From the NCBI GenBank assembly GCA_903929355.1, contig CAIYUN010000081.1, forward strand, positions 1-64,000: 64,000 nt of DNA, given 5' to 3'. This document shows, piece after piece, positions 36,048 through 45,622 of the stretch. A program made the position numbers and the translations under genes. Below the pieces are notes generated by a model. It was given only the letters and a program-made list of their open reading frames with translations. It did no database searches and was not told the origin of the DNA. The stretch is from an uncultured Opitutaceae bacterium (GTDB taxonomy: Bacteria > Verrucomicrobiota > Verrucomicrobiia > Opitutales > Opitutaceae). Position 1 is the first letter of the stretch; every line of letters begins with the position of its first letter.

Positions 36048-38672
36048 TCACGGCACCGAGGCGGTCTTGAGCGCGGGATCGGGGCCGTCGTTTCCCAGGC
36101 GCTGTTTTTGGAAGGGGGCGGAGTTGATCACCCCGCTCAGCAGCACGGAAAACCGCCCGTTCTGCTGGACGAGCTGGTTCACAATCTGGTCCACGGTCTC
36201 CGTGTCGTAGGCCTCCAGCCCGCGGCCGAGCGCATAGGTGAGGAACTTCTCGGTGAGACAGCGGTAGAAGTCGAGCTGGCGGTCATGGGCGAGGATATGC
36301 TTGAGCTCCTGCACATTCTTGAATTTCTCGCCGGTGATCAGCTGGCCGGCCGAGTTGATCGGCTGTTTGGCGTCCTGCTCCCGCCAGTTGCCCATGGCGT
36401 TGAAATTCTCCAGCGCCAGCCCGAGCGGATCCATCCGTGAGTGGCAGGAGGCGCAAAGCGCGTCGGCCCGGTGGGCCTCCAGCATCTCGCGCAGGGTCGG
36501 GTCATGGTCGGCAAACTTCGCCTTCGCGTCCTCCAGCGCCGGGATGCTGGGCGGCGGCGGGGGCGGCGGGGCGCCGAGGAAATTGTCGAGGATGAACAGG
36601 CCCCGCTTGACCGGCGAGGTGCGCGTGGGATTGGACGTCACCGCCAGGACGGTGCCCTGGGTGAGGAGGCCGCCGCGGGGGCTGTCGGGCGGCAGTTTGA
36701 CCAGGCGCAGCTCGTCGCCCGTCACCTCCGGGAGGTTGTAATGTTTGGCCAGCAGCGCATTCAGGTAGGTGTAGTCGCTGTCCAGAAATTCCAGCACGCT
36801 GCGGTCCTCGCGCATCACGTGGTCGAAATACAGCTCGGTCTCGCGGTGCATGGCCTTGCGGATGGGGCCGTTGAAATCCGTCGCGGCCGCCACATTGACC
36901 TGACCGCCCAGAATGCCGAGGACCTCCCGGGCGTTGATCGGCACGGTCTCGATGTCGCGCGCCTGCAGCCATTGGCCGACGAAATTCTTCACCAGACCCT
37001 GGGAACGGGCGTCCTTCAGCAGGCGGTCAATCTGGGCCGGCAGCTGTTGCCGCAGCCCGCCGCGCGCCGCGAGGTCAAACAACTCCGGGTCGGGCATGGA
37101 CGACCACAGGAAATACGAGAGGCGCGAGGCCAGGGAATACTCATCCACCAGGGCATAGGGATCGCCCGCCCGGGCCGGGGCGGGCTGCTCCACCCGAAAG
37201 AGGAAGCGCGGTGATGCGAGGACAAAGAGCATCGCGTGGGCGATGCCTTCCTCGAAGGATTTGCCCGGCTGCTCATAGCTGGCGCGCGCGATGTCCGCCA
37301 GCTGCGTCACCTTCGCGTCCTCCACCGGACGGCGGAAAGCGCGAGTCGCAAACGCCCGCAGCACCTCCTGCGCGTAGGCCGCGCGAGCGGCCGGGGCGGT
37401 GGGGGCGGCGGGTTTCGGGAAAAAACGGGTGTAGTTGGCCGGCGCGACCCAGAATTGCGGGTCGAGCGGACCCTCGATGCGCACGGTGTCGATGCGGATG
37501 TTGAGGCTCACGGTCCGGGGCGGCCCGGCCCCGCGCCGCGGCCCCGGCTTCACCGGGTCGCCCGCGGCGGCCGGCGTGGTGGCCGGCGTGGCGGCAGGAG
37601 TCACGGCGGCCACGACGGGGGCGGCGTCGGGTGCGGGGGCCGGTGCCTTGGCCGCGAGGGCCGGATCGTTCGGATCCGCCGCCAGCGGTTTGGGGGTCTC
37701 GATCAGGGCCAGCGGCTTCACTTCAAAGGTCAACTCATGTTGGCCGGCAGTCCAGGCCTGCGTAAACTCATAATGGATTGGCTGCCGTTCATGCCAGACC
37801 ACCTCCTCCTGAAAAAGCTCCTTGCCATCGAGGCGTCCGATCACCCGGCAATGGCCCGGGGAAAAATCAAAGGTGCCGACGCCCGCCAGATCGATCACGA
37901 GCCGGTAGGTTTCGGCGCGGTCGATCGTAAAGGTGTGCGCCGTGGTCGCGGCGGTAAGCGCGCTGAGCAGGTGGCCGTCGCCCTTGCCCGTGGTGAGCTT
38001 GAAATCCTTGCCGGCGGCTGTGTTTACCTGGATCACTTTGGCCACGGTGGGAACCGCCTGCTTCACGATCGTGTCCGCAGCTTGCAGGTATTTCTCGAGG
38101 AGGAGGGGCGAGATGCTGAGCACATCCCCGTTATTGTCGAAGCCGCGGCCCGAGTCGTCGGGCGGAAACGCCGCCTCCGCGCTGAAATCAATCCCCATCA
38201 GGTCCTTGATGGTGTTGGTGTATTCGACCCGGTTGAGGCGGTGCACGGTCACGCGGCCGGGGTCGGGGTTGGCCGGGTCGAGGCCCAGGGCATCGTATTT
38301 GACCCAGCCGGCCAGACGGTCGATCTCGGCGGCCGTGGGTTTGGGCCCGGCGGCGGGCATGAGGCCGACGCGGACATTCTTGAGCGCCGCGGTCCAAAGC
38401 TTGGTGTTGGCCAGGATTTCCTGGTCGGAGCCGAGGTGGTCGAACGCGACCTGCCCCTTGTGCTCGCCGTCAAAGTGGCAGTCGGAGCAATACTGTTTCA
38501 ACATCGGCTCGATGTTTTTGTGAAAATCGGCCGCCGCCTGGGCCGGGGTGGGCTGGGCCGCCACGATCGGGCTGGCTCCGACCACGAGGCCGGCGGCTGC
38601 GATCACGGTCCGCCAGAGTGCGGCGGGGGCAGGGGCGGCGTGGCGGGCGGGAAAAGGGGCGAAACGGGTCAT
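36048..38672 (-). CDS. DUF1592/DUF1588/DUF1585-type exported cytochrome-like protein
   Basis: An 874-residue exported protein. After a signal peptide (about 1-38) comes a c-type heme site CSDCH (about residue 60), DUF1587 (HRLNRVEYTNTIKDLMG), a carbohydrate-binding-like domain (about 200-330), a Pro/Ala linker, DUF1595, DUF1592 (SRLSYFLWSSMPDPELF), DUF1588 with a second CASCH (SRMDPLGLALENF) and DUF1585 (FLTYALGRGLEAYD). This order is the standard set of planctomycete-type proteins. It is the upstream partner of the DUF1552 gene. A role in extracellular redox or glycan oxidation has been proposed for such sets, without proof here. Confidence 0.92.
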   Translation of the reverse strand: MTRFAPFPARHAAPAPAALWRTVIAAAGLVVGASPIVAAQPTPAQAAADFHKNIEPMLKQYCSDCHFDGEHKGQVAFDHLGSDQEILANTKLWTAALKNVRVGLMPAAGPKPTAAEIDRLAGWVKYDALGLDPANPDPGRVTVHRLNRVEYTNTIKDLMGIDFSAEAAFPPDDSGRGFDNNGDVLSISPLLLEKYLQAADTIVKQAVPTVAKVIQVNTAAGKDFKLTTGKGDGHLLSALTAATTAHTFTIDRAETYRLVIDLAGVGTFDFSPGHCRVIGRLDGKELFQEEVVWHERQPIHYEFTQAWTAGQHELTFEVKPLALIETPKPLAADPNDPALAAKAPAPAPDAAPVVAAVTPAATPATTPAAAGDPVKPGPRRGAGPPRTVSLNIRIDTVRIEGPLDPQFWVAPANYTRFFPKPAAPTAPAARAAYAQEVLRAFATRAFRRPVEDAKVTQLADIARASYEQPGKSFEEGIAHAMLFVLASPRFLFRVEQPAPARAGDPYALVDEYSLASRLSYFLWSSMPDPELFDLAARGGLRQQLPAQIDRLLKDARSQGLVKNFVGQWLQARDIETVPINAREVLGILGGQVNVAAATDFNGPIRKAMHRETELYFDHVMREDRSVLEFLDSDYTYLNALLAKHYNLPEVTGDELRLVKLPPDSPRGGLLTQGTVLAVTSNPTRTSPVKRGLFILDNFLGAPPPPPPPSIPALEDAKAKFADHDPTLREMLEAHRADALCASCHSRMDPLGLALENFNAMGNWREQDAKQPINSAGQLITGEKFKNVQELKHILAHDRQLDFYRCLTEKFLTYALGRGLEAYDTETVDQIVNQLVQQNGRFSVLLSGVINSAPFQKQRLGNDGPDPALKTASVP

Positions 38673-38852
38673 GTCAGAGGGATGCCGGGAAGGCCAGTGT
38701 CGGGTGGGTGGGGGTGGGCAACCGCAGCACCGTGAGATTATGCGGCGGGGACCGGGTGAGTCAACCGGGGATTTGCCGCCCGGCCGGACCCGCCGAATTA
38801 TGCATTTGCCGCCGGCCGCGGATCGGTGCTCTGCTGGGGGTTTTCCCTTTCC

Positions 38853-40640
38853 ATGCACCGTACCCATCACTGCGCCCAGCTCTCCCCCGCCGATCTCGGC
38901 GCGACCGTGTCGCTCGCCGGCTGGGTGGACACCATCCGCGACCAAGGGGGCATCATCTTCGTGGACCTGCGCGACCGCGAGGGGGTCACGCAGATCAAGC
39001 TGGAGCCGCATGACCACGCGACCCTCGCGGGCCAGTTGCAGCAGCTCAAGCCCGAGTCGGTCATCGGCATTTCCGGCACGGTGGTGCGGCGGCCCGCCGG
39101 CACGGAAAACCCCGCGCTGCCCACCGGGGGGGTCGAGATCGAGGCGACCGCGCTCGAAATCCACAACCTGGCCGAAACGCCGCCGTTCCCGCTCGACGAC
39201 GCCGGGGGCGACAAGGTCAACGAGGATCTGCGTCTGACCTACCGCTACCTCGACCTCCGTCGCCCCAAGATGAGGAAAAACCTCGTGGTGCGCCACCGCG
39301 CCTCAAAGTCGATCCGCGACTACTTCGATGCGGCGGGCTTCATCGAGGTCGAGACCCCCGCCCTGTTCAAGAGCACGCCGGAGGGGGCCCGCGAGTATCT
39401 GGTGCCGTCGCGCATCCATCCCGGCCAGTTTTACGCCCTCTCCCAGTCGCCCCAGCAGTTCAAGCAGATCCTGATGGTTGCAGGGGTGGAGAAATATTTC
39501 CAGATCGCGCGCTGTTTCCGCGACGAGGACCTGCGCTCCGACCGCCAGATGGAATTCACCCAGGTGGACGTCGAGGCATCGTTCGTCACCCGCGAGGACA
39601 TTTACGCGCTGTTTGAGGGCATGCTGAAGAAGCTCTGGAAGGATGTCCTGGGCACGGACATCATCACCCCGTTTCTGCGGCTGCCCTTTGCCGAGGCCAT
39701 GAACCGGTTTGGGGTGGACAAGCCCGACCTGCGCTTCGGGCTGGAGCTGGAGGATTTCACGGAGACGTTCCGCCCCTCCGCCTTCAAGGTGTTCGCGGCG
39801 ACCGTGGCCGCCGGCGGGGTCATCAAGGCGCTCAACGCGAAGGGTCTGGCCGATCTCACCCAGGGGGAGCTGAAGAACCTGGAGGATATCGCCAAGTCGC
39901 TTGGGGCAAAGGGTCTGGCCTTCATCAAGGTCGAGGGAGGCGAGTGGAAATCGCCGATCGTCAAGTTTTTCTCCGAGGCCGAGAAGGCCGCGCTCACCGC
40001 CCGGCTGGGCCTGGTCGAGGGCGACATGGTGTTCTTCGCCGCCGCGCCATGGGAGAAGGCCTGCGCGATTCTCGGCCGCATCCGGCTGGAGGCGGCGGCC
40101 CTGCTCCAAAAACGCGGCAAGCTCACCATCCGGCACGAGGACTGGCGCTTCCTGTGGGTCGTGGATTTCCCGCTGATGAGCCACGACGAGGCGGAGAACC
40201 GCTATGTTGCGACGCACCATCCGTTCACCGCGCCGGTGGCCGAGGACGCGGCCCTGCTCGACACGGACCCGAAGCGGGTGCGCGGCCAGCATTATGACGT
40301 GGTGCTCAACGGCATGGAACTCGGCGGCGGCTCCATCCGCATCCACCAGCCGGCGTTGCAGAAAAAAGTGTTCGAAGACGTGCTGAAAATCCCGGCTGAC
40401 ATGGTGGAGAGCCGGTTCGGCTACATGCTGAAGGCGTTCACCTACGGTGCGCCGCCCCACGGCGGCATCGCGTTCGGACTCGACCGGATGGTGGCGCTGC
40501 TGTGCGGTACGACGAGCATCCGCGATGTGATTGCGTTTCCCAAGACGCAAAAGGGGCAGGATCTCATGGCGCAAAGCCCCACGCCCGTCACCGCGCGGCA
40601 GCTCAAGGAGCTGCACATTCAGACGGTGATGCCGGAGTAG
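38853..40640 (+). CDS. aspS: Aspartyl-tRNA synthetase
   Basis: A 595-residue class IIb synthetase. The N-terminal OB fold (LAGWVDTIRDQGGIIFVDLRD), class II motif 2 (CFRDEDLRSDRQMEFTQVD), the bacterial GAD insertion (about 300-420) and motif 3 (GIAFGLDRMVALLCG) are all present. FPKTQKGQDLM is the typical C-terminal block. Start MHRTHHCAQLSPADLG matches bacterial AspRS. Whether it also charges tRNA-Asn cannot be decided here. Confidence 0.96.
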   Translation: MHRTHHCAQLSPADLGATVSLAGWVDTIRDQGGIIFVDLRDREGVTQIKLEPHDHATLAGQLQQLKPESVIGISGTVVRRPAGTENPALPTGGVEIEATALEIHNLAETPPFPLDDAGGDKVNEDLRLTYRYLDLRRPKMRKNLVVRHRASKSIRDYFDAAGFIEVETPALFKSTPEGAREYLVPSRIHPGQFYALSQSPQQFKQILMVAGVEKYFQIARCFRDEDLRSDRQMEFTQVDVEASFVTREDIYALFEGMLKKLWKDVLGTDIITPFLRLPFAEAMNRFGVDKPDLRFGLELEDFTETFRPSAFKVFAATVAAGGVIKALNAKGLADLTQGELKNLEDIAKSLGAKGLAFIKVEGGEWKSPIVKFFSEAEKAALTARLGLVEGDMVFFAAAPWEKACAILGRIRLEAAALLQKRGKLTIRHEDWRFLWVVDFPLMSHDEAENRYVATHHPFTAPVAEDAALLDTDPKRVRGQHYDVVLNGMELGGGSIRIHQPALQKKVFEDVLKIPADMVESRFGYMLKAFTYGAPPHGGIAFGLDRMVALLCGTTSIRDVIAFPKTQKGQDLMAQSPTPVTARQLKELHIQTVMPE

Positions 40641-40683
40641 GTTGGGCGGCCCGGTCCGAAACCACCGTTCACGTTCCGTTCCT

Positions 40684-40699
40684 TGGCACAGCCCTTGCT
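40684..40699 (+). promoter_or_regulatory. Sigma-54 (-24/-12) promoter of the PII genes
   Basis: TGGCAC-AGCCC-TTGCT is an exact match to the RpoN consensus TGGCAC-N5-TTGCW. It lies in the gap after aspS, about 130 bases upstream of the first PII start, pointing toward it. Transcription would begin near 40711. PII genes are classically under RpoN/NtrC control, which makes the match meaningful. Confidence 0.85.
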
Positions 40700-40701
40700 A
40701 G

Positions 40702-41166
<465 letters not shown>

Positions 41167-41204
41167 ACCCGGTCTGATTCCTCCCCAACCGGCCCGCGAC
41201 GTTT

Positions 41205-41222
41205 CTGTGGTTGTTTCCACAG
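41205..41222. promoter_or_regulatory. Inverted repeat between the PII genes
   Basis: CTGTGG-TTGTTT-CCACAG, a perfect 6-bp inverted repeat in the 141-bp gap. It could be an operator or an RNA hairpin; there is no U-tract for a terminator and no second sigma-54 promoter is visible. Confidence 0.35.
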
Positions 41223-41235
41223 GGGAAGCGGGTAG

Positions 41236-41646
<411 letters not shown>

Positions 41647-41665
41647 CCGACCGGCGCGCCTTCCC

Positions 41666-42001
41666 ATGGTTGCCTTCAACACGCGCTATCGCGATGAGCT
41701 GGCCGGCCCGGGTCGGCTGGGGTTCATCGCCACCAACGGCCTCAATGATTGCGCGGTGATTGATGGTGAACAGGAGGACGAATACCGCCGCCGGGTGCGC
41801 GAGGGCTGGCGCGTGGTCGCGGTGCGGCCCATCTGCCGCAGTCATGTGCCCAAGCTCGTCCACACCCATCCCGACTTGGTGAACGCGCGGGCCTTTTCCT
41901 ATACGCTGGTCATCCTCGAAAACCCCCTGCACCAGAAAATCGCCGCGCAGTCCGCCGCGATGCGCGCGGGCAATATCATGACGGTGCCGCCGCGGCGATA
42001 G
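41666..42001 (+). CDS. Hypothetical protein downstream of PII
   Basis: A 111-residue soluble protein with no recognised family. It opens MVAFNTRYRDELAGPGRLGF and contains CAVIDGEQEDEYRRRVREGW and HVPKLVHTHPDLVNARAFSY. There is no signal peptide or membrane segment. It begins 20 bases after the second PII stop, so it may be in the same nitrogen-regulated transcript. Confidence 0.65.
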   Translation: MVAFNTRYRDELAGPGRLGFIATNGLNDCAVIDGEQEDEYRRRVREGWRVVAVRPICRSHVPKLVHTHPDLVNARAFSYTLVILENPLHQKIAAQSAAMRAGNIMTVPPRR

Positions 42002-42003
42002 GC

Positions 42004-42078
42004 GTTTTTTAACGCGAAGGCGCCAAGACGCGAAGCGTCCGTGCAGGCCTTGCGGTCCTTGCCCCTTGGCGCTTAATC
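42004..42078. repeat. GCCAAGRCGC hairpin family B copy
   Basis: Arms GCGAAGGCGCCAAGACGCG and CCTTGGCGCTTAA around a short middle. Each arm is built from near-identical 8-9-bp units. It occupies the gap between convergent genes. Other copies: 49757-49797, 50070-50124, 51295-51397 and a variant at 52766-52851. Confidence 0.85.
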
Positions 42079-42090
42079 CGTGCCCCCGGC

Positions 42091-43041
42091 TCACTTCCCC
42101 AGGCTGGCGCGCAGATCCGACAGCTGGCCGGCGCTGCCGAGCAGCACGTTGCGGCTGGCGATGAATTTCGCGTATTCCTCGATGAAGATCTTGCCCGGGG
42201 GGCGGAAATCGAACTCGCCGGGATGGTCGCGGAAATACTCGCGGTGCACGCGGGTCCAGACGAGGCGGCCGTCGGTGTCGATGTTGACCTTGGTCACGCC
42301 GCGGGTGGCGGCGGGCAGGTATTCGTTCACGTCCACGCCCATCGAGCCGGCGATCTTGCCGCCGGCGGCGTTTATGCGGGCGACCTCGTCCTGCGGCACC
42401 GAGGAGCTGCCGTGCATCACGAGCGGGAAGCCGGGCAGGATGGCCTTGATCTTGTCGAGCACGTCGAAGTGGAGCGACTGCTTCCCCTTGAACTTGAACG
42501 CGCCGTGGCTCGTGCCGATGGCGCAGGCCAGCGAATCGCACCCGGTTTTTTTGACGAAATCCGCCGCCTCCACCGGGTCGGTCAGACACGCGTTGCCTTC
42601 CTCGACCTTGATATCCTCCTCCACGCCGCCGAGCATGCCGAGCTCGGCCTCGACCGAGATGCCCTTGGCGTGGGCGGCGGTGACGACGCGCTTGGTGATG
42701 GCGACGTTCTCGTCAAACGGGTCGTGCGAGGCGTCGATCATCACGGAACTGAAAAAGCCGGAGTTGATGCACTCATAGCAGGTCTCCTCGTCCCCATGGT
42801 CGAGGTGGACGGCGAAGATCGCCTCGGGGAAGATCACGCTGGCGGCGCGGATGATGGCCTCGAGCATGCGCTTGTCGGTGTATTTGCGCGCCCCCTTGGA
42901 AATCTGGATGATGAACGGCGCCTGAGACGCGATGGCGCCCTTGAAGAGGCCCATGGTCTGCTCGGCGTTGTTGATGTTGTAGGCGCCGATGGCATATTTG
43001 CCATAGGCGTGTTTGAAGAGCTGCGCGGTGGTGACGATCAT
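42091..43041 (-). CDS. fba: Class II fructose-bisphosphate aldolase
   Basis: A 316-residue zinc aldolase of glycolysis/gluconeogenesis. VHLDHGDEETCYECINSGFFSSVMIDAS contains the catalytic Asp and first zinc His; further metal ligands lie in EAELGMLGG and in GTSHGAFKFKG and VMHGSSSVP; the phosphate site is VTKVNIDTDGRLV. Start MIVTTAQLFKHAYGKYAIGA is the family N-terminus. It is divergent from the cytochrome gene at 43220. Confidence 0.95.
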   Translation of the reverse strand: MIVTTAQLFKHAYGKYAIGAYNINNAEQTMGLFKGAIASQAPFIIQISKGARKYTDKRMLEAIIRAASVIFPEAIFAVHLDHGDEETCYECINSGFFSSVMIDASHDPFDENVAITKRVVTAAHAKGISVEAELGMLGGVEEDIKVEEGNACLTDPVEAADFVKKTGCDSLACAIGTSHGAFKFKGKQSLHFDVLDKIKAILPGFPLVMHGSSSVPQDEVARINAAGGKIAGSMGVDVNEYLPAATRGVTKVNIDTDGRLVWTRVHREYFRDHPGEFDFRPPGKIFIEEYAKFIASRNVLLGSAGQLSDLRASLGK

Positions 43042-43219
43042 GGTGGGTCGGAGGCGGGCGAGGTTAGGAGGCGGGCGGGGCGGGGCAAGCGATTTCGCCG
43101 GCCCCGGGCAGGGGGGGATAGAAGCAGATCCTGCGCCCGGCGCCCGAACGGGCGTAACCAAAGTTTTTTGTTGCCGTCTTAAGGTCGTGCGATTCCATTC
43201 CACACTTCACGTCCACCCT

Positions 43220-43675
43220 ATGAAACCCACCAACTCCTCCCTTCATCTCATCGCGGTTGCCTGTGCCGCGCTCTCCCTGACCGCTGGCCTGCGGGCGGCC
43301 GACACCCCCGCTGCTCCCGCTCCCGCTGCGGCCGATGCCAAAAAGCTGACCTTCACCGCCGACATCAAACCGATCCTGGAAAAGAACTGCTACGTTTGCC
43401 ATGGCGGCGATGATTACGCCAAGGCCCAGGGCAAGGCCGCCGGCAGCATGAGCAAGTCGAAGCTGACCCTCGACACCTACGAAAATGCCCTCAAGGGCGG
43501 CCGAAGCAACAAGCCCGGCTTCGTCCCCGGCAAGGCCGCCGACAGCGAGATCATCCATCGCATTGCCCTGGCTCCCGATGACAAGCAGATCATGCCCCCG
43601 AAGGGCAAACCCGCCCCCTCGGCCGCCGACATCAAGCTGATCACCGACTGGGTCAACTCTGGCGCCGCGAAGTGA
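43220..43675 (+). CDS. Exported planctomycete-type c-type cytochrome
   Basis: A 151-residue exported protein: signal peptide (about 1-27, ending GLRAAD), then TADIKPILEKNCYVCHGGDD with a CxxCH heme site, a middle with LDTYENALKGG and a C-terminal IMPPKGKPAPSAADIKLITDWVNSGA, in which Met may be the second heme ligand. This is the PSCyt1-like domain common in Planctomycetes and Verrucomicrobia. A strong terminator follows, so it is probably monocistronic. Confidence 0.9.
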   Translation: MKPTNSSLHLIAVACAALSLTAGLRAADTPAAPAPAAADAKKLTFTADIKPILEKNCYVCHGGDDYAKAQGKAAGSMSKSKLTLDTYENALKGGRSNKPGFVPGKAADSEIIHRIALAPDDKQIMPPKGKPAPSAADIKLITDWVNSGAAK

Positions 43676-43713
43676 TTCGCGGGGCCGGGTCGATCACGGC
43701 CTGATTCCCTTTC

Positions 43714-43743
43714 AACCCGCGCCCAACCCGGCGCGGGTTTTTT
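43714..43743 (+). terminator. Intrinsic terminator after the cytochrome gene
   Basis: AACCCGCGCC-CAACCC-GGCGCGGGTT followed by TTTT: a perfect 10-bp stem with U-tract 39 bases after the stop. Confidence 0.95.
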
Positions 43744-43780
43744 GTGACCTCGGGTCAGACTTAAACTCTGGGGCAGGGCC

Positions 43781-44449
43781 TCAGTTTCCCGCCCCGGCCG
43801 CGCCGCCGAAGCCACCACCCAAACCGCCGGCCCCGCCGAAAGCGCCCCGCAGGTTTTGCTGCACCCCGGCATTGTAGGTTTGGTAGGTCTGGAAATTCGT
43901 GTCACCCAGCAGCGAGTGGATGCTGTTGTCCACCTGACCCTGGGAATCCGTCATCATCTGGCGGAACTGGTCGCGGTCGGTGGCCGGATCCAATCCCTGG
44001 GTGGCGGCAGCGCTCATGACGTCGCGCCAGGCGGTGGCCCGTTGGACCAGCAGGCTCCGCAGGCTGTCGGCGTCGGCCGGGCTGAGGTTCAGCTGTTGAA
44101 ACAGATCGGCGTAACTGTTGTCCACCATTTGGCCGATGCGGGCGTCAACAAACTGCTGCACCTGGGGGTTATTCATCAACGAGACGAGCGCCGCCGGGCC
44201 GGCCGGCTGGTCTTCCGGGACCGACGGGGCCGGGGGCCCGGCCGGGCGTGCCACCCGCGTCGTGGCGACCGCCGTTTTCTTGGCGAGCTGGGTCTTGAGG
44301 TCCGTGATCGTCAGCGACTCAGTCCAAGCGAAGTAACCCGCGGAGATCGTGGTGGCGAAAAAAAAGAGAGCCACCAGGCGCACCTTGAGGTGGGAGGCCG
44401 GCCGGGTCGGGCTCCTGGAGCCCGCCAGCGGGGAGGGGGAGGATTTCAT
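43781..44449 (-). CDS. Membrane-anchored helical protein of unknown function
   Basis: A 222-residue protein with one N-terminal helix (about residues 22-42, VRLVALFFFATTISAGYFAW), a coiled segment, a Pro-rich linker, a helical domain (LVSLMNNPQVQQFVDARIGQ, LFQQLNLSPADADSLRSLL) and a Gly/Ala-rich tail of GGAGGLGGGFGG type. The LxxxQ-type pairs resemble Spy/CnrX-like helical hairpins, but similarity is weak. It lies downstream of a sigma-factor operon and separated from it by a 556-bp repeat-rich gap. Confidence 0.6.
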   Translation of the reverse strand: MKSSPSPLAGSRSPTRPASHLKVRLVALFFFATTISAGYFAWTESLTITDLKTQLAKKTAVATTRVARPAGPPAPSVPEDQPAGPAALVSLMNNPQVQQFVDARIGQMVDNSYADLFQQLNLSPADADSLRSLLVQRATAWRDVMSAAATQGLDPATDRDQFRQMMTDSQGQVDNSIHSLLGDTNFQTYQTYNAGVQQNLRGAFGGAGGLGGGFGGAAGAGN

Positions 44450-44500
44450 GGTTGGTCGCACCGGGACAAAGGAAAACAACCTGAGCGAAAGTCAATTCCC

Positions 44501-44620
44501 GCCGGCGGGCGGTAGTGGCTCAGTTTGGCTATGCCCCCTCAACGGTAGGGGCGGCTCTCCGAGCCGTCCGCGGACGCCACGGAGTGACGTCCCTACCCAA
44601 ACAAGGCAAAGTGATCCATT
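44501..44620 (+). mobile_element. MITE-like repeat copy 1
   Basis: About 120 bp with terminal GGCGGTAGTGGCTCAGTTTGG and a degraded partner end (GGCAAAGTGATCC), and internal hairpins CGGCTCTCCGAGCCG and GGACGCCACGGAGTGACGTCC-type. The inverted copy is at 47740-47858, and a lone end is at about 2935-2955. No coding capacity. Confidence 0.75.
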
Positions 44621-44742
44621 ATACCAATGTCTCGTAAGTTTTAGACTTTCGGGCAACGGTCCCAACAGCTTGACTTACGGACGGCGCGCCCATCCGCCTT
44701 CGCCCCGCCGTCGCATGGCTTTGGCGCGGCAAGCAAGGCTGC

Positions 44743-44769
44743 GGCGCGACAAGGCGGTCGCGCCCTACC
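44743..44769. repeat. GTAGGGCGCG palindrome
   Basis: GGCGCGAC-AAGGCG-GTCGCGCC then CTACC: a perfect 8-bp stem in reverse orientation relative to the copy at 9931-9955. It is in the 44450-45005 gap. Confidence 0.7.
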
Positions 44770-44903
44770 TTCGAACGACGCCAAAAGTCCAAATCACAAC
44801 AGGCGTTGGTATTACCCGGCGGGCGGTGCAAGTGCCGGCATAGTTCTAAAACCCCCGGCAGCTTGACCCAGAGCGCACAGAGCGCGGACCTGGAATATTA
44901 AGG

Positions 44904-44970
44904 GGAAACCAGGAAACCAGGAACCGATCAAGCATCCGGGGTATCCCCCTTTTCCTGGCTTCATGGTTTC
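44904..44970. repeat. GGAAACCAGG hairpin
   Basis: Left arm GGAAACCAGGAAACCAGG (44904-44921) and right arm TTCCTGGCTTCATGGTTTC (44952-44970) are reverse complements with two mismatches. The doubled 9-mer arm is the same design as family A (GGAACTCAGGAAATCAGG) but with a different body. The rest of the 44450-45005 gap holds no gene. Confidence 0.8.
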
Positions 44971-45005
44971 ACCCTTCAAACCTTGTGATTCTGGGATGAT
45001 CCCGG

Positions 45006-45605
45006 CTACGCCACGGGCGGCTGGTCGGCGGGCGCAGGCATCGGGGACGGGGACGGTTTATCGTCACTCGGGCCGCCGCGCCGGAACGTCCGGGTCGGCT
45101 CCGAGTTGGTGCCGGTGCTGCCGCCTGGATGATTGTCGCCACCCGGGCCGCCGCCGCGGCGGCTGCCGAAGTTGGAGGGCGGACCGTTTTTGCGTTTATT
45201 GAAATTTTCCTGCCGTTGCTTTTCAAAGTCGGCGAGTTTCTTGCGCTGGCCGGGATCAAGCAACGCCTCGACCTGCTTGTCCATGTCCTCCAGCAGCGCA
45301 TTGGTGGTGGTCGCGCTCTCCGCGCTCAATTTCTGAAGCTTCTGGCCCGTCAGCGTGATGATGGGCTTGATCTTGTCGCGTTGGTCGGCGGACAGGATTA
45401 GTTGGCGGGTGAAGCGTTCCAACATCTGCGGGGAAAAGGCGTCCACGGTCACAGCCGCTTTATTGGTGACCGGGGCGGGTGCGGCGGTCTGCGTTTGCTC
45501 GGCGACCCGGTCCACGCCGAGGCGCAGGGCCACGATCCCGCCGGCCACCGCGCCGGCGACAAAGATGCCCGTGAAGGCCAGCAGCACTTTTCCCGTTTGC
45601 GACAT
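45006..45605 (-). CDS. Membrane-anchored periplasmic helical protein (CnrX/Spy-like layout)
   Basis: A 199-residue protein with an N-terminal helix (about 6-28, VLLAFTGIFVAGAVAGGIVAL) and a periplasmic helical hairpin: FSPQMLERFTRQLILSADQR, DKIKPIITLTGQKLQKL, ALLDPGQRKKLADFEKQRQE. The LSADQR and LDPGQR pair resembles the LTxxQ repeats of Spy/CpxP and the helical sensor CnrX. The tail is Gly/Pro/Ser-rich. Gene order (sigma factor, small membrane protein, this) matches CnrH-CnrY-CnrX style units. Metal sensing is inference only. Confidence 0.62.
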   Translation of the reverse strand: MSQTGKVLLAFTGIFVAGAVAGGIVALRLGVDRVAEQTQTAAPAPVTNKAAVTVDAFSPQMLERFTRQLILSADQRDKIKPIITLTGQKLQKLSAESATTTNALLEDMDKQVEALLDPGQRKKLADFEKQRQENFNKRKNGPPSNFGSRRGGGPGGDNHPGGSTGTNSEPTRTFRRGGPSDDKPSPSPMPAPADQPPVA

Positions 45606-45622
45606 GAGGAACCTGGGCCGGC

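Noticed and set aside
40612-40640. Possible NtrC-binding site (GCAC-N-GGTG) at the 3' end of aspS upstream of the sigma-54 promoter
   Set aside because: Only partial dyad symmetry and it lies in conserved coding sequence; not distinguishable from chance.
41205-41222. Terminator between the two PII genes
   Set aside because: The stem is short and there is no U-tract, so it is listed only as an inverted repeat.
44619-44831. 70-codon ORF in the 44.5-45 kb gap
   Set aside because: It is translation of palindromic repeats (GTAGGGCGCG element) with no start signal or family.
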